Assembly (NCBI GenBank): GCA_029582165.1
Contig: CM055883.1
Location: 22,594,001 to 22,658,000, forward strand
Length of the DNA: 64,000 bases
Source of the DNA: Portulaca oleracea
Taxonomy: Eukaryota; Streptophyta; Magnoliopsida; Caryophyllales; Portulacaceae
Direction of reading: 5' to 3'
The translations under genes were made by a program, and so were the position numbers. Every line of letters begins with the position of its first letter. The stretch's first letter is position 1. This document shows, in pieces, positions 56,095 through 64,000 of this stretch. The notes below the pieces were generated by a model. That model was not told the origin of the DNA. It was given only the letters and a program-made list of their open reading frames with translations, and searched no databases.

Positions 56095-56115
56095 GTTTGC
56101 TCGCCCCGAGCAAAC
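56095..56115 (-). other. Pre-LTR stem-loop of element C
   Basis: The minus strand reads GTTTGCTCG-GGG-CGAGCAAAC, the same as in element B, and ends 13 bp before the LTR. The purine-rich GTGTTGGAG lies between. Confidence 0.8.
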
Positions 56116-58054
56116 TAAAATCGAAGAAAAGGACTAAAAAGAAAAACTAAAAACCTAACTCACTTTCGCAGGAATCGCGGATGCATTTAGCACATGCATC
56201 AAGCCCTTTAAACCCCTCGGTAGCCCGGGTGGACGAGGTAGGTCTCGTGAGGGTTTATAGCAACTAGACCCACAAAAGCCATAGAAAAAGGAAAGAGGGA
56301 AAGAAAAAGAAATGAAAACCGAAAAACGAACAAAACAAAAGCAAAGAAGATATTCCCGTCCCCAGTCATACACCTTGTTCCCAAACCCTCCTCAACAATC
56401 AATTGGAAGAAGCAAGTATAAACAAATTAAGACACGAAGGTTGAAAAACTGCCAATCTTTGAGATTTTGAACCAAAACACTTCCTGATGAGCAAAACACC
56501 TCATGCATATGTGCAAGTGGGCTCTAGTCGGCCCTTCCTATCCTAAACCAGACAATTAGAGTTGTTCTGATGCTCAAGCTCGGGATGATCTATCCTACTT
56601 CACTCTTGGTTTTTCTTTTAACCTCTCTTTTCTTTCTTTTTCTTACTTTGCTCTCTTTTCTTTCTTTTTCTTACTTTGCTCTTTTCTTTTTTTTACTTTT
56701 CTCTTTCTTACCATTATTTTGCTCAACTCTTTTTTTCTTTTTTCTTGCTTCGTTCTATTCTTTCTTTTTCAAAACCTACGCTCTTTTATTTCCACTCAAT
56801 CCGTTTTGTGTCTTTTAGAGCGTTTGTGTCGGGTTTTGCGGGATTTAAGCACCGGCCTTCGCAAAGGGTTACCCTCCCTGCTGGGTTTCTCTATACGTGA
56901 GTCATTGCACTTAAGGGGCATAGGGTGCCGATACATCCAAACCAACCCATGACGGTAGGCCCGACAATAATTATTTAATGCATTAGTTAAGAGCTTAAGC
57001 AATTGAACAACTAAAACCGTCTAACTTAGGTAAGAAGACACAGTCAAAGCGTGTAAGAATTGAGGATTCCACTTTCCCATTCCATGTAGAGGTCTAATAG
57101 AGATAAGTCATGGCAAAAATCCTTCCTAAGGCCCATCATTATTCATACCGGCCGCTTCTAACTGATTGAATCAACTGATTAGAAAACTATCTACACAACT
57201 GTGAACGGAAACATCTTCAAAAAGAAAAACAACTTTTGGGTTTTTCACAACATTTCTTCCCTTTTTCTTTTCTTTTCACACACAAAATTTTCAATTTTTA
57301 GACACAAACTACGAAAAACAAAAACAAAGACTCAAAACTAGGTAATCTACCCATGAACAATAAAAGATATCACCCCTACTCCAACACAAGACATCACAAT
57401 ATCCCCATTGTGAGAAGAAGGGTGTCACAAGCGAGGTAGAAAACCAACAAAAACATATATATAAAACACTTATCACATAAAAAGCGGTATGCACTGAGCC
57501 CACACGGCTCCAACAACAATATATATCCAACATTCACACTCAAGGGGTTCGCCACCCAAAAAGAAAATCAAGCATGCATCATGAATTATCGATATATTCA
57601 CATAAAGAGAGGGTGGAAAGAGGTTACCTCAGAATTTTCAATAAAAAGCACTCAATCCACGATCCAAGGAACATCACACCAAGGTTAGAAATAAACAAGA
57701 AAAGCATACTATGAATGATGGTTCACATGCAAGATCAAAAGGAAAAACAAACTATACAAGACACTAAGGACTAATGAACTAAGAAAACAAACTAAAATAT
57801 TTACAAAACGACTCTTTTTTTCTTTTCTTAGACTCAAAAACTGGAATGCAAACTACCCTCCCACTCCCACACAAAGAGGTTGCCGTATACTCAAATGGAA
57901 ATGGAAGTAGGTAAGCAAGCACCCCAAAATAAAAGAAAATGACACACACAAAAAGAAAATAAAAGAAGAAAAGAAAGACCAACTCACTAATTATACAAAA
58001 AGGGTGAGGAAGGATATTACCTCAAAGGTATCTTATCAAGAAATTGACTCCTTC
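56116..58054 (-). other. 3' non-coding region of element C
   Basis: No gene is seen. The 56190-56280 block matches the conserved CTCACGAGACCTACC to TTTAAAGGG block of the Athila element and element B. Pyrimidine-rich runs at 56590-56790 give spurious Phe/Leu-rich frames. A weaker form of the palindromic motif (ACAATGGGGATATTGT on the minus strand) lies at 57396-57411. Confidence 0.65.
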
Positions 58055-59514
58055 TCACCTCAAGATATCGGGCATCATGTCAGAACCATTCAACGCCCGG
58101 AGTAACAAATCATGCATCCTCTCATACATCTCAGAATGGTGGTGGTAAGAGCACACTCGCAATAGCACATAAACAAACATTAGTGCCCTTAACAATTTAT
58201 CAAATGCCTTAAAAAAGTCATAGAACTGATGAAATTCATGAATATACAAGACTTTTCTAGGCACGGTGAAAGAAGACATGACAAATGGATCCTCCCATTG
58301 ACTCGTAAATGGAGATTGAGTATACAAATCAACGGAAGGAGGCAATACAACACTTTCATGGACATGCTCATGGGAAGTCTTGGATGCAAACAACGACTCA
58401 TAAAGCATATCACCATAAAAAATATCATTGTCATAAACCAAGTCCAAACACTTAGGATCAATCCCCATAGACTCAAGTTCATCATCACAAGGTTTCACAT
58501 CAATGGATTTACAGGAAAGGGTAGCTAATGCCTCGCTAATGCAATGATCCTCAATGAAAGTGAACAAATCGGTATCAAGCACACATTCAATCACAATAGA
58601 TTCAATTTCACCCTTAACAAGATCATGCTCAATTGCATCACAAGCGTAATGGCATTCGATAAACTCAACTTTTTCTTCACACAAAGGCATGGACAAGGGT
58701 GTGGACAATGGTTCGTCATCTAGCATGTTTTCAACAAATTCTACATCATCACACACAGAATCATCATGTTCTCATGCTCACTAGGTGGGGCTAGAGCTAA
58801 GGAATCACTAAGTAGTCCAAGGCATGGTCGGTTATAATAGTAATCATCCTCATCATACACAGAAAAATCAACTTGCATTTCAGGACTAAAAGACGATGAA
58901 TGACCTACTTCAACATTCGAGTCAACCATTTGTGAAGAAGAAGTTACTACCCTTTGATTACTCTCATGGACAAATTCACGCATATACTCATTCATGTTCG
59001 CACATAATTTTTCTACTTCTGCCTTGAAGGAAACCACTGTAGCTTGCAGACAAAAAATTGAACTATGATACGGCGAATCACACAAGGAGCACACGGAAGG
59101 AGACTCAACATCGGCACTTTGGGAAAGATCATAACAGTTTTCAACATATCCCCCATCATAAGATTGATCATCAACATACACGAGGTATTCATATGATTGT
59201 TCAGCTTCTGTCCCAAAGGGTGGTGCATAAGGAGGTTGGAAGCTAGGACTAACATTTTGTTGTTCAAACTCATAGGAATCCCTAGACAACCATTCAAGTA
59301 ACTCCCATGCTTTTTCTTCACCTGAACAAGAAAACCCGTAATAATCTAAAAGGTTTCGGGTCTCATAATTCACACCCACACTAACAATTCCCAAAAGAGA
59401 TAATGTATCATAAAAGATACCATATAATTCACATTGAACACGGTAGTCATGCAATCTAGCAAAATACCTCCAAAATATTTCATGCTCAAATTGAGGGAAT
59501 TGGGGACTATCCAT
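58055..59514 (-). pseudogene. Gag-derived ORF of element C, one frameshift
   Basis: On the minus strand the first frame starts MDSPQFPQFEHEIFWRYFAR at 59514. It has a gag-like core (GVNYETRNLLDYYGF, KAWELLEWLSRD) and a CCHC knuckle CSLCDSPYHSSIFC. A coiled stretch (VVSFKAEVEKLCANM) and an acidic Tyr/Asp-rich part follow, and the frame ends at 58741. The second frame overlaps from 58756 (MCDDVEFVENML) to 58055, so a frameshift near 58770 separates them. The second part matches element B along 43591-44124. Product length without the break would be about 485 residues. No protease, RT or integrase motif is found. Confidence 0.8.
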
Positions 59515-59678
59515 AAGTCTTTTTTTTTCTATTTTTCTATTTTTCTTTTTTTCTTTTTTTCTTTTTTTTTTCACTTTTTTCGATATTCAATTTTTTTCGC
59601 TACATTTTTCTAGCATAATCGAGAAAGCAATAAACTATGTACACACAAACCAATAGTCTAATCTACCAAATAACGCCA
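59515..59678 (-). other. Leader of element C
   Basis: This is a short A-rich (in minus sense) untranslated leader between the primer site and the gag-like ORF. The in-frame Lys-rich extension MKKKRKKEKKK upstream of 59514 comes from this A/G-rich run and is not treated as coding. Confidence 0.6.
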
Positions 59679-59696
59679 TCCCCGGCAACGGCGCCA
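59679..59696 (-). other. Primer-binding site of element C
   Basis: The minus strand reads TGGCGCCGTTGCCGGGGA, the Athila-type primer site, starting one base after the 5' LTR end. It is identical to 30135-30152. Confidence 0.9.
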
Positions 59697-60406
59697 TTAT
59701 TCGGTTGTAATTTTTGTGGTTTTATAAGTTAGGGATGTCGGTCCACAGGGATGGGTGTGAGGCTTGATTAAGGTAATCGGTTTGTGTAAATGAGTTTTTC
59801 TCAAGTGCGGAAAGCGATAAATTATGTAAAGAAAGCATTTAAATCTAACCTAGACATGATAATAATAAAGAAAGCAATTAAAAGAAAGCAATAAAGAAAG
59901 CACTTAAAGATGAAAGCAATTAAAAGGCATGGATGAAGACAATGAATGAACAATGAAATTGGGAACGAGAAATTATACCTTTGATGACTAATCTTCAATA
60001 AACCTTCAATCTACACTTGAATTTCCCCCGAACAAACAAGAAATTGTGGTTTGGATTACCAAGAATCCCCCAAATTCTCACTAGTAAGTAGAATTGGAGT
60101 TCCTTGACCCTCCTCCCCACTAAAAATGGAGTTGATGTGGCTAACCCTAGAAAGCCTTGAAATCAAGTCAACAATGGAGATTAGAGAGAGAGAGAGAGAG
60201 AGAGAGAGGAAGAGAGAGAGAGAGAAAGCTTGTAAAACTTCAATGAGAATGCTTGAAAGAAGAGTTTAATAACAATTGCAAGAAAACTTAAACAAAGCTT
60301 GAAGAACAATGGAGAAAACTTGAAGAATAATTAAAGAAAGCAATTAAATCTAATCTACTCCTAAAACTACCTAGGCTAATTGATAATTTAGATTAATACA
60401 AGTGGG

Positions 60407-60415
60407 TATTTATAG
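60407..60415 (-). promoter_or_regulatory. TATA box of element C 5' LTR
   Basis: CTATAAATACCC on the minus strand is the counterpart of 55421-55429. This copy would drive transcription of the element. Confidence 0.65.
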
Positions 60416-60450
60416 AAGAAGAAAAAATACAACCCAAAACCCTAGGACAA

Positions 60451-60580
60451 ATCGCAGCACGCGCGTCTGCAGACAGAGTGGCTTGGGCGAGCCAGCGTTC
60501 TGGCTGGTGTTTTTGTTGCCCTAGAAGCCTGGCTCGGGCGAGCCAGCAGATGGCTCGGGTGAGCCAGCGTTCTGGGCAGT
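60451..60580 (-). repeat. Palindrome cluster in U3 of element C (5' LTR)
   Basis: Units such as GGCTCGGGCGAGCC and GGCTCGGGTGAGCC are present, but fewer and rearranged compared with 55471-55600. The flanking LTR sequence is nearly identical in the two copies. Confidence 0.85.
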
Positions 60581-61062
60581 TTTTCCCTGCCGACTTCAAA
60601 CGCGCATAACTTCTTCATCCGAACTCCGTTTTAGGCCCGTAAGATATCGGTGGAAAGCTCTCGGTGTGTACTTTAAGCTCCCAAAATTTCAGACCTATCG
60701 GAGTTGTAACGATGGAGTTATGACCCAAAGGGTGAAGGCACACGTATTTCAAACCTTTGAGTTTGTACCGTTCCCCTGTTTTGCGCCAATCTTGATATGG
60801 AATTTCCGACTTCGGCTTTGCCTCGGCTCTCAGCTCGGGTTGACTTGGTTTGACTCGGATCTCGGCTCGGGTTGACTTGGTTTGACTCAGGAAATAGCTC
60901 GGGATTCCCTAAAAACCTTCAATTAAGCCCAAACTTCTTCTAACTCCTTATTTTCCTACAAAACACCAAATCATTATATCTAATATATAAATAGGGGTTA
61001 AAAAAAGCAAATATACCCTATAAAAGAGAAGAAATTCGGCTCGAAACGAGGCTGAATAGTCA

Positions 61063-63081
61063 AGTTTTCTGATATCATTGGTGGGTCATGCTCTATTATG
61101 TGCCTAGGATCTGGAATGTACTTCCGGAGTTGAGATATATGGAAGACATCATGCACATGTTCTAGATCGGTGGGTAGTGTCAGTTGATATGCTATTGGAT
61201 TTATCCTTTCGAGGATTTCGTAGGGCCCGATGTATCTGGGACTTAGCTTCCCTCTAACATTGAATCTCTTTGCACCCTTTGTCGGCGACACCTTGAGGAA
61301 TACCTTATCACCCACTTGGAATTCTAGAGGCTTCCTCCTCTTATCAGCATAGTGCTTTTGTCTACTTTGGGCCGTTTGGATATGCCGTTGTATGACTCTT
61401 ATTTTATCTGTTGTGTCATGAATGAGTTCGGGACCTATAGTCACGACTTCATCGAAATCCCCCTAACACAACGGTGTTCTGCACTTCCTCCCTCAAAGTG
61501 CCTCAAAAGGCGCTATCTTGATCGTAGTTTGATAGCTGTTATTGTATGAAAATTCCACTAGTGGTAGGAACTCCTCCCAACTACCTTGAAAATCCAATAT
61601 ACAAGCTCTTAACATGTCCTCCACAATTTGGTTACCTTTTCTGTTTACCCATCGGTTTCAGGGTGGTAGGAGCTACTAAAATTCAATTTGGTACCAAAAG
61701 CCTTTTGTAAGGCTGACCAAAATCGAGACTGGAACCTGGTGTCCCGATCGGAGATTATGTCCTTAGGAATTCCATGTAGTTGTATCACTTCCTCAAGATA
61801 GATATTTGCTAACCTATCAACACTTCAACTTTCATGGATGGGAATAAAATGTGCCGATTTGGTAAGGCGGTCTACTATTACCCAAATTGCGTTCTTTTTG
61901 GTCACTATCATGGGTAAGCCCATAAAAAAATCCATTGATATTGATTCTCATTTCCATTCAGGTATTTCTAGAGGTAGTAACTCACTTGCGGGGCGTTGAT
62001 GTTCAAGTTTCACTTTTTGGCAGGTGAGACACTTGTTCACGAACTCAGCCACATCCCTCTTCATTCCAGGCCACCAAAAATTCTCTCTTAAGTACCGGTA
62101 CATCTTAGTACCTCCTGGGTGTATCGAGTACGGGGTGTTGTGACTCTCTTCTAGGATCCTTTTACGCAAGTCCCTACACTTGGGCAGACACAAACGGTTT
62201 TGGAACCTCAAAATCTCATTACTATGTATCACAAAACCTGGCATTCTCCCTTCCTTCATGTTCCGACGAATTCTATTTAAGTCCTCGTCATTCACTTGGC
62301 CGACCTTGATCTCCTTTAAAATAGATGATCTCAACTGCAATGCTGCTAGTAAGGTGTCTCTCTCCCTATGCCTCACAAATTATATGCTCGCACTTTGAAT
62401 CTCGCGGGCTAGTTGGGTTTGAACCCCCTGGAGTGCGTTAGCACTATGCTGAGTATTCCTACTCAGTGCATCAACCACCGAATTAGCTTTACCCGGATGA
62501 TATTGGATGGTTAAGTCATAGTCCTTTAGAAGTACCAACCATCTCCTTTGTCTCAGGTTTAGTTCTTTTTGGGTAAAAATGTACTTGAGGCTTTAGTCAT
62601 CCGAAAAGACTTTAGTTGGTATCCCATAGAGGTAATGTCTCCAAATCTTCAGGGCGAACACTACTGCTTCCAATTCTAAGTCATGGGTTGGATAATTTTG
62701 CTTATAGGGTTTCAACTACCTAGATGCATATGCGATAATTCTATTGTCCTGCATTAATACACAACCTAGCTCATGCTTTGACGCATCACTATAGATAATG
62801 TACTCTTTTCCTTCAGTTGGCAGTGCCAAGACTGGAGCGGTCGTCAACCGTCTCTTGAGTTCTTGAAATGCTTCGTAACACTTTTCGGTCCACTCGAACC
62901 GTGTGGTCTTCCTGAATAGGTTAGTTAGTGGAAGGGTGATCTTTGAGAAATTTTGAATGAATTGGCGGTAGTATCCAGCCATCCCGAGGAAGCTCCTCAC
63001 CTCTGTGATGGTCGTGGGTCTGGGCCATCCCATTACCGCCACTACTTTCTAGGGATCCACTTTAATGCCCTCACTCGTGAC
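61063..63081 (-). pseudogene. Chromodomain gypsy pol: RT C-terminus, RNase H, integrase (minus, broken)
   Basis: Read on the minus strand from 63081, the RT/RNase H junction is MAVMGWPRPTTITEVRSFLG to the RNase H start IIYSDASKHELGCVLMQD. The integrase zinc region follows (HPGGTKMYRYLRENFWWPGM, CLTCQ), then the catalytic core with MDFFMGLP and HGIPKDIISDRDTRF, and a C-terminal domain (VGDKVFLKVSP, RGKLSPRYIGPYEILERI, HDVFHISQLRKY). At least four stops or frameshifts break it, for example after EIPEWK and after HPETDG. The RT palm with YxDD is beyond the copia insertion. The chromodomain follows at 54540-54708. Confidence 0.92.
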
Positions 63082-63484
63082 TGTTAGGTTTTAGGTTATC
63101 TATTTCCTAAACAGATACAGATTAATGTGCGGAATAGTCATAACGATTATGAACAATTAATCACAACAATTGCAGAGGCTTTAGTAATTATACCTGATCG
63201 CTAATTCCGGCTGAAGAAGAGGATGACCTTCGAGATTCCAATGCTGAAATCCTCTACTGAAAAGTCCACGCAACACTCCGGGAACCCGATTGCTAGATCG
63301 ACCCGATCGAGAAGAATCTCAATCTAAGATGTATGTATTTGGTATATGAGAATGTTTCAGGAAACAGAGAATGTTTTAGGAAACAAGAACTGCAAACTAA
63401 AAGAGAGAGGAACTCAGGAAATCACCCTGGTATCTCTCTAAGAGTCTTAGGCAGTTGGTGTGGAATAATCTCTCACAGGGACCC

Positions 63485-63494
63485 CTTTATATAG
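63485..63494 (-). promoter_or_regulatory. TATA box of the copia LTR (CTATATAAAG)
   Basis: A strong TATA box on the minus strand fixes the transcription direction of this LTR. The palindrome cluster begins about 75 bp upstream in minus sense. Confidence 0.75.
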
Positions 63495-63566
63495 TGTTTA
63501 GAAAACCTAGGGATAGGGCACAAAACCCTAAAGGGCCGACTTAACGCAACGGCGCACTTCTCAGGC

Positions 63567-63675
63567 CCAACACGGTCCGTGTTGGACTCCAGAAGGTCCA
63601 TTAACCCGGCCCATAGACACCACGGACCGTGGTGTCCCAACACAGACTGTGTTGGGTCAACACGGTCCGTGTTGA
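63567..63675. repeat. Cluster of four 17-bp palindromes in the copia LTR
   Basis: The units are CAACACGGTCCGTGTTG at 63568-63584 and 63658-63674, CACCACGGACCGTGGTG at 63618-63634 and CAACACAGACTGTGTTG at 63638-63654. Each is a perfect palindrome around one central base. Two extend to 21 bp. Confidence 0.95.
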
Positions 63676-63931
63676 ACCCAGTTTGGTGTGTGTTGGGCTG
63701 ATTTCTCATAGAAATCAGTTACCAACATTTCTAAACATAATACAATATTACTTAGGTTACATACATTGTTCCAGGGCACTGACTTGTGTGACCCAGTAGG
63801 ACCAAATAATATAGTTATAATTAAACACATTCAATTACTAATTATAGAGGTCTCTAGCAAGACATATAATTACTATATTACTTTTGGTTTAATCTCCGTG
63901 TATATCGAACATTGTCGGGACATTCCCAACA

Positions 63932-63957
63932 ATCTCCCACTTGTCCCACAAGTGTTC
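63932..63957 (-). other. Polypurine tract of the copia element
   Basis: The minus strand reads CTTGTGGGACAAGTGGGAGA just before the LTR start. This is the usual purine tract of plant copia elements and shows that this is the 3' LTR. Confidence 0.8.
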
Positions 63958-64000
63958 GATTCCTTGAATTCCCTTGTCACTTATTGTCTCATGTTCAGAT

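Larger units (their letters stand above)
54709..61062 (-). mobile_element. Element C: gag-only LTR retrotransposon (minus)
   Basis: The 6354-bp minus-strand element has LTRs at 59698-61062 (5') and 54709-56081 (3'). It also has an 18-bp primer site identical to that of element A, one gag-derived coding region, a long 3' non-coding region and a pre-LTR stem-loop. It splits a gypsy pol gene, with integrase C-terminus on one side and chromodomain on the other. The interior lacks protease, RT and integrase. No exact target duplication could be read, perhaps because the LTR ends have mutated. Confidence 0.88.
59698..61062 (-). repeat. 5' LTR of element C
   Basis: On the minus strand it runs from about TGACTATTCAGCCTCG at 61062 to AACCGAATA at 59698. 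The first 15 bases differ from the 3' LTR start. The GA run at 60184-60224 is longer than in the 3' copy. The frame at 60666-60875 is a shadow. Confidence 0.85.
63082..63931 (-). repeat. 3' LTR of a copia-type element (minus) extending past the window
   Basis: On the minus strand it starts TGTTGGGAATGTCCCG at 63931 and ends ACCTAAAACCTAACA at 63082, 850 bp. It interrupts gypsy pol, whose coding sequence stops exactly at 63081. The flank GTGAC (63077-63081) is the likely left target duplication; the right one is outside the window. A cluster of palindromes lies upstream of the TATA box. No copia coding sequence is visible in the last 50 bases. Confidence 0.85.

Noticed and set aside
60666..60875. 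Small conserved protein starting MYFKLPKFQTYRS, also near 15742 and 12600
   Set aside because: The similarity is due to a shared LTR sequence block; the frame is not preserved beyond it, and the element's transcription runs on the other strand.
1..64000. tRNA, rRNA or other structural RNA genes
   Set aside because: No cloverleaf, rRNA core or other recognisable RNA gene was seen; tRNA-like words are only primer-binding sites.

Overview
This is a transposon-rich piece of a flowering-plant nuclear genome, most likely a eudicot. The evidence is plant-type Ty3/gypsy and Athila-like LTR retrotransposons, a CACTA transposon, MULE-type and hAT-type MITEs, and one ordinary host gene with eight coding exons and plant-type splice sites. 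I cannot name the species. Nothing prokaryotic was seen. Almost every open frame in the window belongs to a mobile element or is a shadow of one.

The only host gene is on the minus strand at 18030-24180. I rebuilt it exon by exon as a REVEILLE (RVE6/RVE8-type) MYB transcription factor of the circadian clock, with a SHAQKYF motif and an LCL-type C-terminal domain. Two hAT-type MITEs with perfect 8-bp target duplications touch it. One lies in intron 5 (19943-20420). The other lies about 300 bp upstream of the start codon (24477-25101).

Layout. 1-4020: 3' part of a CRM-like gypsy element (pol plus 3' LTR). 4021-11919: 3' part of an old Athila-type element with an env-position ORF, carrying two long-inverted-repeat MULE MITEs. 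11920-16430: minus-strand gypsy fragments, partly duplicated. 16492-16810: a copia-like LTR. 17000-17436: a short GGTT/AACC-rich repeat. 18030-25101: the RVE gene and its MITEs. 26448-27600: a reversed Athila LTR remnant. 28253-34805: element A, a complete gag-only LTR element with TSD GGCTC. 35018-40364: a complete pol-deleted gypsy element with TSD TAATG. 41068-47991: element B, a tandem and rearranged relative of A. 47992-64000: a nest in which a minus-strand chromodomain gypsy element carries a CACTA transposon in its LTR (49926-53990), element C (54709-61062, gag-only, minus) in its chromodomain region, and a copia 3' LTR (63082-63931, minus) in its RT region.

Three patterns are worth following. 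(1) Elements A, B and C share a gag-derived single ORF with a CCHC knuckle in A and C, and no protease or polymerase, so they look like a family of gag-only non-autonomous retrotransposons. (2) A stem-loop with co-varying arms sits just before the 3' LTR in A, B, C and the Athila element. (3) Several unrelated LTRs carry a GC-rich cluster of short palindromes or repeated words. Where a TATA box can be placed, the cluster lies upstream of it. In A and C it is the part that differs most between the two LTRs of one element.

All coordinates, target duplications and splice phases were read by eye. Family names come from recognised motifs, not from database searches.
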